DNA from: Humulus lupulus
Lineage: Eukaryota; Streptophyta; Magnoliopsida; Rosales; Cannabaceae
Assembly: GCF_963169125.1 (NCBI RefSeq)
Contig: NC_084795.1
Location: 95,042,911-95,106,910, forward strand
Length of the DNA: 64,000 bases
Reading direction: 5' to 3'
Shown here piece by piece: positions 1-10,579 of the stretch. Both the position numbers and the translations under genes were made by a program. Every line of letters begins with the position of its first letter. Position 1 is the stretch's first letter. Under the pieces are notes generated by a model. The model saw nothing but the letters and a program-made list of their open reading frames with translations, was not told the DNA's origin and did no database searches.

Positions 1-156
1 AATAGTTTAAGATAACACCAAACATAACATTCAAAAACTGTTATAGAAAAGACTGGACTTTTAATAACAGGGGCTATGTTAGCATTTTCAGAAGTGCTAT
101 CAATAGTCCCGGTTAGCAGTTTTTAAGTGTTATGAATACTGTTTTTTCTTGTAGTG
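1..156. mobile_element. Right terminus of a CACTA (En/Spm) transposon
   Basis: The stretch ends at 141-156 with TTTTTTCTTGTAGTG, the reverse complement of the terminus CACTACAAGAAAAAA that opens the elements at 30478, 50430 and 53079. The bases before it carry fragments of the same subterminal vocabulary (TAACACC, GTTAT, TAATAAC). The element body lies to the left, outside the window. The three bases after it are ACA; the matching target duplication cannot be checked. What is seen is one end only, and no coding sequence belongs to it here. Confidence 0.75.
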
Positions 157-243
157 ACACTTACATTGGCGGTTAGATTCGGAGCTTTGAGTGTGTGTAT
201 CGAGGATAACTTCATGCGAATGAACCGTTGCACTGATACAAAC

Positions 244-2262
244 TGTAACGACCCAGCTATTCTAGACCTTGGACCATTAATAACTACTATACTAATCTTA
301 AGAAAACGTACATATGAAATAACCATAACTTTATATAAAAACTGTAAAGTAAAGGTTAAATACATAAAAATTCATTTAGGATATCGTATCCCATTGTTTT
401 GAAAATAAAACAAAACATAACTTAAATAAATTGGTTACAAAATTAAGTGCGGAAAAATAATACATAGAAATCATAACTAAAAGACTAAAAAGAAACTTCA
501 TCCTCTAATCGAACGCTCAGTCCATCGATTCCATCCTGCCTCAATACACATCCCCAAGCTGCCAATAATCTTTCTACCGCCATAACTATTTTCCTGCACA
601 TATAAAACATAAAAGAATGAGCCTAATGCCCAGCAAGGAAAATCTACTACAAGCATGAAACATAATCATACACATAACTATAGCTATAAACATATAACAT
701 ATATATCTATAAAGACGTACATCATATAAGACTATACTATTAATTTCCATTAAAACATGTGATAAACCATCTACGTCCCCTTTATAATATCTGAGGTAGG
801 TTAGATCACATGGTAGGTTTATGATAACCCATCTACATCTCCTGTCTAATATCTGAGGTAGGTTAAATCATAACCATGAAACATAAGAAAACATAACATA
901 ACATAACATACTATAGCATAACTTATCATAACATATCAACATAACATATAAGCATATAAAACTATCCTATTTTCCTTACCAATATACCGGGATGATGCGA
1001 ACAAAATCAGGATTTTGGAACACTCCTAAAAACCATAATAGAGAGGTGAGTATACTAAAGAAAAGGGATGAAAAGAATGAACTACACCATAGAAAAGATA
1101 CTTACCAATAAGAATCTTACGTTCAAGATCTTAGATGCCTAACTAAGAATAGAGAATACGAGTTAGGATTTGAGTAGAAAAACTATAAGAACAATACAGA
1201 AAGGAACTAGAATAAGGAATACCTTGAATGCTTCTATGACCGAACTATACATCGAAACCGAAATACACTATAACCTTACTTCCCAAGTGTTTATTAAGCT
1301 TATAATGATTAAGCTTATAACCCCAACCCAAGTGTTTATCACTCTATAGTCTCACTAGCACCTGGAAGGCTCTGATTAATGCTTGAAGAATGAATGAAAA
1401 GGCTTGGTGCTAGGTCCTATTTATAGAGTTCTAGGAATAAAAATCTTCTTTTTGGCTTTGAATAAAAATAATGAATTTAATTGAAAATATTTGAATATCC
1501 TTCAGCCAAAGGCTTAGGACTTGGTCAAATTGTTCAGAGAGATTTAAGGAGTCAAAGCTTGATTATTAAAACAAAAATAATAAAAACAAATAGAATCCTA
1601 ACTTCTAACTCCCTAAATCTCGTAACTCTAAACATACCTGCAGTAAAATCAACATATCTAGATCTGTAGGAATCCGATTTAGACTCTCTTTATACCGTTA
1701 GAAAGCTAATTCAATTATCTACAACTTTATAAAAAATACTATTTTTATAAATTCATAAGATAACTTGGTCAAAAATAGGTCGGAAGTTACAGTACCCTAA
1801 AATTACGAAAAATCTATTTAGTTATCTAAATCTCAAATAAATAAAATTGTGACAAATGTCATGCTCCTAACAAATTATGGTGAAGACTAAGTCTTATATT
1901 TCCCTTATTTTATCATTAAAATAATAATCCCTTAATAATCATACATATGACAAGTGTCATATTTCTATTGGCTCTATCTAAACCTTAGGAATAACCATGC
2001 TCATGACAAGTGTCATATTCTTATTAGCTCTATCTAAACCTTAGGTTATAATAATTATCATATTAATAACCATCAATATTAATCAAACCTTATCTTATAA
2101 TTAATATTCTTAAACTATAGGTTAAACTTATAAAACCCATAACTATTGCTAGGAGTTTCCAACTAAGTCCCGGCTTGAACCAAAATCCACAGTCATAAAC
2201 ATACTACAACTACTACTAGCTATTACTATCTAACTAGCTAAGTAAAGTTCATGGACTCTACA
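244..2262 (-). mobile_element. Ty3/gypsy solo LTR, minus orientation
   Basis: The segment begins TGTAACGACCC and ends GGACTCTACA. The same two ends bound the copy at 15837-17732, and the start is shared by the copy at 49083. Read on the minus strand, its start (TGTAGAGTCC, then TTTACTTAGCTA) matches that of the plus-strand LTR at 5872. A TATA box lies at 1418-1425 (minus). No internal region flanks it on either side, so it looks like a solo LTR. The 5-bp flanks (CAAAC and AATCT) do not form a convincing duplication, so one end may have been altered later. The short open frames inside are not genes. Confidence 0.72.
1418..1425 (-). promoter_or_regulatory. LTR TATA box
   Basis: TATAAATA on the minus strand, preceded in the reading direction by GAACTC. 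The same context occurs at 6618 and 41789 (plus) and at 17000 and 50216 (minus), so this is the conserved core promoter of the LTR family. Confidence 0.7.
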
Positions 2263-2698
2263 AATCTTATAATTACTACGTTGATTATTTCCTCTTTATT
2301 GCCTTGATACACGGATATTAAGGATAGGTAAGGCCCATTGGCCCATGTAACCCCCCTTGAGCCTATAAATATGCATGAGAGAGCTCAAGGAAGGGACTTT
2401 TGACCTTTGAATCTTTTTTTTGAATACTAAGAGAGAGCATATAGTGCGATTATCCATCGTCTTGTTGTAATTCTCCCAGGGTCTGTGAAACTCAAGAACC
2501 CTAGTTCTTTGATCACGACATTGGAATTCAATTTTAATAATAGCACTAAGTGAACGTAGGTCATTACCATTGTTTGGGGCCGAACCACTATAAATTATTT
2601 GTGTCTATTCTTTACCATTAGATTACACTCTTGATTATTATCTCATTTCTTGTCGTATTTCTGACTCCGTGTCGTTGGCCAAATTGATGGTCAACAAA
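2263..2698 (+). mobile_element. Short LTR-like insert (possible copia or TRIM LTR)
   Basis: About 430 bases lie between the solo LTR and a gypsy protease reading frame that starts abruptly at 2699. The stretch has TATAAATA at 2364-2371 and ends with GGTCAACA, a common right end of plant copia LTRs. It has no open frame and no similarity to the neighbouring LTRs. The left edge and a target duplication could not be fixed, so the call is tentative. Confidence 0.4.
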
Positions 2699-2935
2699 AA
2701 GAATTACCAGTATATTTGATCGAGTTAGGCCTTAAAGATTATGATGTAATTTTAGGCATGGACTGGTTAGCAAAATATGGGGCAACGATAGACTGTAAGG
2801 ATAAGACAGCCAACTTTCAAACAAAAGGCAGAGAGTAGTTCAACTTCAAAGGAGAAGTTTCCCAAACTCGCATACCTATAGTCTCAGCTCTCAAAGCTCA
2901 GCGATTAATCAATATTGGTTGTCAAGCATTTCTAG
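2699..2935 (+). pseudogene. Gypsy protease, C-terminal part
   Basis: The frame reads an ELPVYLIEL stretch followed by DYDVILGMDWL, which is the end of the retroelement aspartic protease fold just before reverse transcriptase. The catalytic D-S/T-G part lies upstream and is missing. The frame has an in-frame TAG at about 2836 in the segment after GMDWL. The neighbour at 47062-47610 holds a longer copy of the same region, which supports the assignment. Confidence 0.75.
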
Positions 2936-2940
2936 CCAGT

Positions 2941-4290
2941 GTGGTGGACAAGTCACGAGAGATGCAACTCGAACCAAAGGATGTACATATTGTATGTGAA
3001 TTTCCTCCGAATATGGAAATTGAGTTTGAAATAGAATTGGCACCTGAGACGGCACCAATTTCGAAAGCTCCCTATAGAATGGCGCCTACCGAGTTAAAGG
3101 AGTTAAAGATACAACTGCAGGAGCTTTTAGACAAGGGTTTCATCCGACCAAGATATTCGCCTTGGGGAGCACCAGTACTGTTTGTTAAAAAGAAATACAG
3201 GAGAATGAGGATGTGCATCGACTATCGAGTACTAAATAAAGTAATGATCAAGAACAAATACCCTTTGCCTTGAATAGAAGATCTTTTTGATCAACTACAA
3301 GGATATACAGTATTCTCGAAGATAGATTTGAGGTCGGGGTATCATCAGTTAAGAGTAAGAGAGGAAATTATCCCAAAGATGACTTTTTAGACTAGATATG
3401 GACACTACCAGTTCCTGGTAATGTCTTTTGGCTTAAAAAACGCACCAGCAACATTCATGGATCTTATACACTGAGTATTTAAGGACTACTTGGATTAGTT
3501 CATTGTGGTGTTTATAGACGACATATTGATCTACTCAAAGATGAAAGACGAGCATGAAGAGCACTTGCGATTGATGCTGGGACAAATCAAAAGTCATCAA
3601 TTATACGCTAAGTTTAAGAAATGCGAATTATGGTTAGAGAAGGTGGCATTTCTAGGACACACTGTGTCTAAAAATGGCGTAGAAGTAGATCCAGCCAAGA
3701 TCGAAGCAGTGAAGGACTGGCCCAAACCCAAGAGTGCCACAGAGGTGAGAAGTTTTATGGGATTGGTAGGATACTATAGACGATTTGTTGAAGGGTTTTC
3801 CAAAATAGCTACACCCTTAACAAATTTGATCCGGAAGCAACAAAAATTTGAATGGACGGAGAAATGCAAAGAAAGCTTCCAAACATTAAAGGACAAGCTT
3901 ATATCAGCCCTAGTTCTATGCATCCTAAACGATAAGGGCAAGTTTGTAGTGTATTGTGATGTGTCGAAGCATGGACTTGGATGCATTTTGATGCAAGACG
4001 AAAGAGTGATCGCCTATGCCTCAAGACAGCTAAAGGAGTACGAGCAGCAGTACCCGACTCATGACTTAGAATTAGCGGGGGTGGTTTTCACTCTAAAGAT
4101 TTGGAGGCACCATCTGTATGGAGAAAAGTGCGAAATCTATACAAACCACAAAAGTTTAAAGTACTTCTTTACGCAAAAGGAACTCAATATGAGGCAACAG
4201 AGGTGGCTGGAGTTAGTAAAGGACTATGATTGTGAGATCTTGTATCATCTGGGAAAGGCTAATGTCGTGGCAGATGAACTTAGTAGATAG
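2941..4290 (+). pseudogene. Gypsy reverse transcriptase and RNase H
   Basis: Two open parts, 2941-3273 and 3505-4290, flank a stretch with several stops. The first holds the finger region ([19 protein letters not shown], then MCIDYRVLN). The second opens with the active-site motif [10 protein letters not shown]. It continues through the thumb and connection ([17 protein letters not shown]) into RNase H, starting at [15 protein letters not shown] and ending [11 protein letters not shown]. Stops at 3271 (TGA), about 3388 (TAG), about 3475 (TGA) and about 3496 (TAG) interrupt otherwise conserved sequence. Most can be explained by single C-to-T or G-to-A changes. The enzyme would have copied the element RNA into DNA. 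Confidence 0.9.
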
Positions 4291-4500
4291 AGTTGCGGGA
4301 GCTTGTCAACACGTAAGGGGATTGCTCAACACTTGCAAAATGATATTAAGAGGTCTGAAATTTAGCTAATAACTGGAGAACTAGCTGACCTCATGATCAA
4401 GTCAACTCTAATGGAGGAAATAATGGAGAAACAACAAGAGGACAAGTTTCTTCTTAAGATGAAGGCAGCATTATGACGCTCAAAGAATGCTGATTTCTCC

Positions 4501-5190
4501 TTGACAAAAGAAGGCATGCTACGATATAGAAACGGAGTGTGTGTGCCAGAAAGTGGAGGATTAAGAGAAAGTATCATGAAAGAAGCGCACACTACTCCAT
4601 ATTCACTTCAACCAGGATCGACCAAGATGTACAACGATGTCAAGACAATGTACTGGTGGCCGGGGATGAAGAAAGAAATAGCAGAATTTGTAGCAAAATG
4701 CCTTACATGTCAACAAGTTAAGGCAGAACATCAAAGACCCGCTAGAACTTTACAACCATTAGAGATTCCTGAATGGAAATGGGAAGATATAGTGATGGAC
4801 TTCGTGACGAGATTATCAAGGACCACCAAGTAGCATGACTCTGTTTGGGTGATAGTAGATAGACTCACAAAATCTGCTCACTTGTTGCCGGTAAGAACAA
4901 TTTATAACGCTGAGGAGTACGCAAAGTTTTATGTGGTAGAGATAGTGAGATTACATGGAGTTATAAAGACAATAGTCTCCGATAGAGGATAAGTTTTTAC
5001 ATCAAAGTTCTCGGAAGGTCTACAGCGTGCAATGGGCACTAAGTTAAAAATAAGTACGGCATTTCACCTCAAACCGATGGTCAGTCAGAATGTACCATAA
5101 AAATATTAGAAGATATGCTGAGGGCATGTGCGTTAGACTTCTTTGGATCATGGAGAAAGTATCTTCCATTGATAGAATTCTCTTACAACA
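4501..5190 (+). pseudogene. Gypsy integrase (zinc finger and core)
   Basis: 4585-4740 encodes the H2C2 zinc-binding N-terminal domain: a HTTPYS histidine region, then YWWPGMKKEIAEFV and CLTCQQVKAEH. After a TAG at about 4831, the core follows with VWVIVDRLTKSAHLLP and a VSDRG stretch at 4975-4990. The next codon is TAA where the family has a coding codon. A one-base shift is needed near 5060 (the region that reads QTDGQSE) to continue. Integrase inserts the DNA copy into the chromosome; this one is inactive. Confidence 0.85.
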
Positions 5191-5212
5191 ATAGTTATTA
5201 GGAACGCTAGGC

Positions 5213-5835
5213 ATGGAACCTTATGAGATGCTATATGGACGGAAATGCCAATCACCACTTCATTGGGACGAGGTTGGTGAAAGACGATATTTAGGACCCG
5301 AGGCTGTAAGAGAAGCAACTGAAGCAGTAGAAAAGATAAGACAACGAATGATTTCCACTCAGAGTCGCCAGAAGAGCTATGTCGACGCTAAGAGATGAAA
5401 TTTTGAGTTTTCAATAGGTGATAAAGTCTTTCTCAAAGTATCTTCGATGAAGGGGATTATGCATTTCAAAAAGAAAGGAAAGTTAAGCCCAAGGTTTATA
5501 GGTCCTTTTGAGATATTGGACAAAGTAGGGCATGTAGCATATCAGTTGGCTTTACCACCATCATTAGTTGAAACGCATAACATTTTTCATGTATTGATGT
5601 TGAGAAAATACATATCAGATCCATCCCATGTGCTCAATTACAAGGACTGGAGTTAAAACAAGATTTCAGTTATGAAGAACAACCATTTCGCGTTCTAGAG
5701 CAGGGAACTAAGGAGGTAAGGTCCAAAAATGTCCCTATGGTTAAAATCTTGTGGAGGAATATCACAGAAAGAGAGGCCACATGGGAATTGGAGGAATATA
5801 TGAGGGAGTGGTATCCCAAGATTTTTCATAAGTAA
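5213..5835 (+). pseudogene. Gypsy integrase C-terminus with chromodomain-like tail
   Basis: 5213-5398 encodes the region after the integrase core (MLYGRKCQSPLHWDE). 5447-5656 encodes the GPF/Y module (KLSPRFIGPFEIL, then HNIFHVLMLRKY). After a frame change the tail reads VPMVKILWRN, then REATWELEEYMREWYP and a stop at about 5833. The WELEE tail with its preceding ILWRN is the degenerate chromodomain found at the C-end of plant chromovirus integrases. It is thought to guide insertion toward heterochromatin. Confidence 0.8.
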
Positions 5836-5857
5836 ATTTTGATGACGAAATTCTTTT

Positions 5858-5871
5858 AAGTAGGGGAGAAT
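5858..5871 (+). other. Polypurine tract before the 3' LTR
   Basis: AAGTAGGGGAGAAT sits directly before the LTR start TGTAGCG. Its place and purine content fit the primer for plus-strand DNA synthesis. Confidence 0.75.
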
Positions 5872-6297
5872 TGTAGCGTATCAGAATTTTACTTAGCTAT
5901 ATAGCAGTAGTAGTAGTAGCTATAGAATTTTAGTTTTCGTGCATATTGCTTAAAGTCGGGATTTAGTTGGATAGAAATAGTTATGGATTTTATAAGTTTA
6001 ACCTATAGTTTAAAATATTAATTCTAACATAAGGTTTGATTAATATAGCTGGTCCTAGAAATATTAGTTATTATAACCTAAGGTTTAGATAGAATAATTG
6101 AGAATGTGACACTTGTCACATGTATGATTATTAAGGATTTAAGCATTTTGGATGAATAAATTAATAAAGGATAGATGTAGAAGGTCTAGAACTTTCCCTC
6201 ATCTGTTAGGATTACGTTTTACTCAGTCAAAGTGGTTTAAACAAACTTCAAGTGTGCTGAAAGTGTGCAAAACCGTGTTTAAAATATCAGAGTATGC

Positions 6298-6432
6298 CGA
6301 TATATCGCAGCTGTAGAGGTCGATATATCGCCTATGATTGATACGGAAAACACGTTGACTCGCACGAATGAAACCACGAACCCTCGAGGCATAGGTAGGG
6401 GCGATATATTGCGTAGGGTAGGTGATATATTG
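6298..6432 (+). repeat. U3 palindrome module, four GATATATC-centred motifs
   Basis: CGATATATCG or one-base variants occur at 6298, 6321, 6402 and 6423, two pairs separated by a spacer that contains GATACGGAAAACACG. The same motif order and nearly the same spacing occur at 41532-41666, and inverted copies occur at 17191-17294 and 50400-50430. The module lies about 190 bases upstream of the TATA box, so a regulatory role is plausible but inferred. Confidence 0.8.
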
Positions 6433-6617
6433 GCTCCTCAAGCCATTTTTGAATTTTCGTAGAAATCGAACTGGAAACAACCCTCAACAACTTTGACTTG
6501 TTCCTGAAAGTTTTTGACCGAGTTCTGGGCATCTGTTGAACAGATAATTCAAATTTATTCAAATTTTAATCAATTATTTATTCATTTTATAAGGAGTTCG
6601 TTTCACTCCTTGAACTC

Positions 6618-6625
6618 TATAAATA
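6618..6625 (+). promoter_or_regulatory. LTR TATA box
   Basis: TATAAATA after TTGAACTC, conserved in position and context with 41789-41796. Confidence 0.75.
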
Positions 6626-8081
6626 AGATCCTTCTCTTAGCTATTCTATTCATCATTCAAGCACAGTTCAGAGCCTCCAAGCTGCTAAGTTTATTCTAGA
6701 GAGAAACACTAGGATTTTGGGGTTAAACCTTTCAAATCTAAAGCTTTTCTAAACACTTGGGAAGTAAGATTTTGTGTGATTTCGGTGTTTGAGTTATAGA
6801 TTGAAGCTCTAAGCTATCTAAGGTACTGTTAATCTTCAGGTTTAGTCCATTTCCATTAGTCTTATTCTTTTCTTTTTCTTCAAAAACTAATTCATTATAA
6901 TGACTTTTTGTTAGGTGTTTGAGTTCTTGAAACTTAAGGTCTTTGGTAAGTTACTATCTTGATGGTTTAAATTTTCTTTTCGTCTTCTTTTCTTTAGAGG
7001 ACTTATGGTTTCTTATGTTTGGTTTTAGGAGTTTTCAATCCCGCTCTTGTCTCCCAATATTTCGGTTTTTGGTAAGGAAAATTAGGTAGTTTAGTATTAT
7101 GACCTAGTTTATGTAGTTTATGATCTAGTTTATGTTTGTATAACCTAACATTTCAGGTACAATAAAGGGGTAAGAGTGTATGGACCTAAGGTGTCAAATG
7201 CTGTATGACAGACTTATGTCCGGTAGGCTCGGTTGCCAAAACTTTATGACTGACCTAAGTAATGTCCGGTGTATGATGAACTTTTGTCCGGGGCTTAATT
7301 GCAACCCCTGTATAAACACTTATCTTTTTATTATATCTGACTTGTTCGTATGATCTATGACCTATGGTTACGATTATGACTTATGACCCATGACTTATGA
7401 TTTATGATTATGATTTATGACCTATGATTTATGATCTATGACTTATGATTTATGGCTATGACATAGATTATGATTTATGATATGATTTAGGTTATGATAT
7501 GACCTAGGGTTTATGGTTGTATGTTTAGTATAAATAGTTTTGGTATTACTTTTGTGAAATTTATGATATGTTTGATTATATGACTGTATGACTAAGTTTT
7601 GTTAGTATTTTCCTTACTGGGCTTAAAAGTTCACTCCTTATGATGTTGTTGTGCAAAAAATTGATGATAGAGAGCCCGGTGGCGAGTGGGACCTAGGAGC
7701 TTCGTGATGTACTCGTGGGGACCATATAGTCGAGGAAGATCAAGCGGGCCTATTTTTATTAAAGCATGTTTATTTTAAATTTTTGTTTAAATGTTTCTCA
7801 TTTTTATGTTTAAGACAATTATTTTATTTTTGTAAAACCATGGATCTATATATTTATTTTCAAGTTTTTATTCAATAAAAGAGCAATATTTATGATTATG
7901 ACCAAACGCTGTGTTCTCGATAATTTATGAGAAATTAGGGTGTTACAGCCAGGTAGCTTATACATCCATCATCCAGTAATTTCCTAGCCTTCAAGGTGGA
8001 GATTATAGCGAAATTCTTCTCGTGGGCTGTGCCTTGGAACATGAACAGTTCTTCCCTAGGTGGGTTAAAAGTCACCTTTAA

Positions 8082-8396
8082 TCATTTGCAATTCACCACC
8101 GCCCTGTATTTAGTTAGCCAATTCATACCAAAAATAACATCGTACTCATGTAAATATAAAACTAGCAAATCCATGGTCAACTCCCGACCTTCTACCCAGA
8201 CTCGTACAACTCTAACCCAAGACTGTACCATCATATTCTCCCCCGATGGTAAGGATACACCACATACATTTTCCATAGGCTCAGGCTTCCTATCTATCTT
8301 ATCAACATAAGATGCATCAATAAGAGAATGGGATGCACCAGTGTCCATCAATACATATGTTGAGTTATTTGCCACACGAAGCTGACTTGACACCAT
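8082..8396 (-). pseudogene. Gypsy aspartic protease
   Basis: A 104-residue open frame contains the catalytic motif DTGAS at residues 18-22, followed by HSLIDASYV. It ends with YDVIFGMNWLTKY, the hydrophobic block before reverse transcriptase. Nothing of reverse transcriptase follows, because the element is broken at 7948. This protease would have cut the Gag-Pol precursor. The catalytic triad is intact, but the frame no longer connects to gag or pol. Confidence 0.85.
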
Positions 8397-8479
8397 GCCG
8401 GAAGTCCCAACTCCTTTATCACCTTGGGTGAGTGCATAGACTTGCGATGCAGTTCCTATTGTCTTTGGGTGGTCTTTCC

Positions 8480-10440
8480 CTTCCTTCTGACAAAGATTTG
8501 GGTAGTGCCTGGATAAATGTCTAGGTTTTCCATAGGTGGACCAATTACCTTTGTTACACTCGCCTTGGTGGCGTTAGTTGCATTTATTACACTGAGGCCA
8601 ATAGTTATTTTCTCTCCTAGGCTGTTTGTTGAGGTCCGAGCTTCAACTTAGTGGCTCCATTATTTGTTTATTATTTCCTCCATTGGGAAACCGAGAGCTT
8701 CCTAGAGTATTTGTCTTCCTCACACTTCTATTGCTTCTGTATGCAAACCTTCCAGAAGGGCCGCTCTAATTACAAGAGTACTTGCCCCAGTCATTGGAGA
8801 CATGTGCTTGTTCTTAAGCCCTGTAGGGCTCTTTCTTCTCTTGTACCAGCCATGACTCTTGACGAATTGCTCGCTCCACGACTTCATCATACATATCCGA
8901 CCTGATCTTTCCAGTATCCATGAACTGAGCTATCTCTCTTTTTAACCCCTTCAAGAATTTGTGTACCCGGTTGGCTTCAATGTTTACCAAGCCTGGGGAA
9001 AATCTTGAGAGTTGGTCAAACATGCGCATGTACTCCTATACGCTAGATGACCCTTGAAATAGGTTGGGAAACTCAACAACCTTTCAATTTATCATTGTTT
9101 GTTTGTAGTACTTGGCATTGAACAGGGTCGAGAATTCTTCCCATTCGATCTATGCAACATCACACCCCTTCCAAGCATTATCCCACCAGATGCGAGCATC
9201 CTTCCTCAACATATACACCGCACATATTACCTTTTCCCTTTTGGTAGTTGCCACAAAGTCAAAGATTCACTCCAGCATGCTGACCCACTCTTCTGCCATC
9301 AGGGGGTCCGAAGTCCTTTCGAACATAGGTGGGTTTTGCTTGCTAAACTGTTATGAGATCGATTTTAGCTGTTCTGTTCTAGGTGCATCCCTTGGAAGAT
9401 TTGCTCCCACCAGTGGGTCTTCTTACGCTGGGAATTCCTATTGTTTGGGAACGTCTTCCCAGGGTGCTGGGGTTACGGGGTATTGTGGTACTTCCGGTAA
9501 TCTCAGCATCAATGCCTCGAACATCTAAGTGTTTGTCGCATTCTACTCATGCACAATCCTTCTCAAATCATATATCTAAGTTGCCAGATTTGGTTCCAGT
9601 TGTACCCTTTGTCCTCACCCTCTCCCTCGGCCTCGACCCCTTCCTTTACCTCAGGCACGACCTAAATCTTGATCAATGACTGCTCTCTCGGCTGGGTCTG
9701 GTAGGTTAACAGCTAGACCTCCTTTGGCTCGAGTGTTAGGCACCATCGTAAATTTCTATACAACAATGTTTAAAACATTGGAGTATACTAGTTTCCCATA
9801 CACAAGGAAAAAAGAATGATGTATAGAAATCAATCATTCAGAACGATAAATACCAAAAAAAAAAAAGAACCCTAGCTACACGTTAGGTTTCTACATCTGC
9901 CTGCTACAACTACACAAAAGCTCTACTACCTAGTAGGTTTTCCAAGTCTTTACCAAAAATTATCAATAAGATCCTCACAACATAATCCAATCTAGCAATC
10001 CATCAGCATATCAAGATCTATGTAGGTATCCTTGTCAGTCTGCTTTGGATCCTCCTTGGGATCTACCGCCCTGCATCGAGGTATGATATCAACCACGGAG
10101 ATAGGCCAATCCATGGCCCAAACTCTAGCTTGATTTGCATGTGGAAGTCATCCAATGTGTCGGGAACCTGCCGCCAATGTCTGCAACAAAAACATATCCA
10201 TGTGGAGCCTCCCAGAAAAGTGTTGGCATATCGCACTCTCCGTTGTTCGAGTGTGTTGGCCCTAGCAAAGACTTCTATCATGTCATGCGTTCGTTGCCAA
10301 AAGACACGCCGATGTCATTGATCATACTCGAAGCGTTGAGGATTCTCATTGTTAATGAGTGTATAGTAATCGGTCCTAGGCGTAGGGATTATAGGTAGGT
10401 TTTCTATCACAAGGTCACCAATCTAAGGCATATCGTCCAT
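8480..10440 (-). pseudogene. Gypsy gag, broken, with decayed zinc knuckle
   Basis: 8814-9029 encodes a retrotransposon Gag core (MFDQLSRFSPGLV, then KFLKGLKREIAQF). Downstream in its reading direction, at about 8480-8600, a cysteine-rich region reads CNKC, RHQGECNKG and YGKPRHLSRHYP, a CCHC knuckle that has lost some of its cysteines. 10063-10281 is an open piece of the N-terminal gag with an acidic, tryptophan-containing character. Stops and shifts separate these pieces. Gag would have built the virus-like particle. The plus-strand open frames in the same region are shadows. Confidence 0.7.
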
Positions 10441-10557
10441 AACCTACAATATATAGAATTGAAGTAAATCAAAGAAAGCAAAGGAAACAAATATTAAAGG
10501 ACAGAACTTACAGTGAGTGCCAGTCTATCTTGCATAATGTACATGTGAGATTCTGCT

Positions 10558-10579
10558 CAACTCGAGCTCTAATACTACT
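10558..10579 (-). other. Primer-binding site of the minus-strand gypsy element
   Basis: Read on the minus strand, the bases just after the LTR are AGTAGTATTAGAGCTCGAG. This matches the usual plant site for initiator tRNA-Met (TGGTATCAGAGC) with two changes, one G-to-A and one C-to-T, as expected from decay. Confidence 0.7.

Larger units (their letters stand above)
2699..7947 (+). mobile_element. Ty3/gypsy chromovirus element, 5' truncated
   Basis: A plus-strand pol region runs in the order protease, reverse transcriptase, RNase H, integrase, chromodomain-like tail. A polypurine tract and a 2.08-kb LTR follow. This order with a C-terminal chromodomain is that of chromoviruses (Tekay/Del type). 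The 5' LTR, primer site and gag are missing: the frame starts inside protease at 2699. The element abuts a minus-strand gypsy element at 7948, so it probably inserted there. The next five bases are GCCAG, but the left partner of a duplication is gone. Several in-frame stops show that the copy is dead. Confidence 0.88.
5872..7947 (+). mobile_element. 3' LTR of the gypsy element
   Basis: The LTR starts TGTAGCGTATC and ends AGGGTGTTACA, 2,076 bases with TG...CA ends. Its U3 holds four GATATATC-type palindromes (from 6298 to 6432) and a TATA box at 6618. A simple-sequence stretch rich in TATGATTTATGAC occupies about 7370-7510. The closely similar LTR at 41091-47045 shows the same order. The transcription start should lie about 30 bases after the TATA box. 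Confidence 0.88.

Noticed and set aside
244..2262. LTR pair (244-2262 and 5872-7947) of one full gypsy element
   Set aside because: The two LTRs are in opposite orientation and differ too much in sequence, so they cannot be the two ends of one element.
7370..7510. TATGATTTATGAC repeats as a regulatory array
   Set aside because: It is an irregular simple-sequence stretch, equally irregular at 46480-46620, with no fixed unit.
7996..9679. Plus-strand open frames across 7996-9679
   Set aside because: They are shadows of the minus-strand gypsy protease and gag, which show family motifs.
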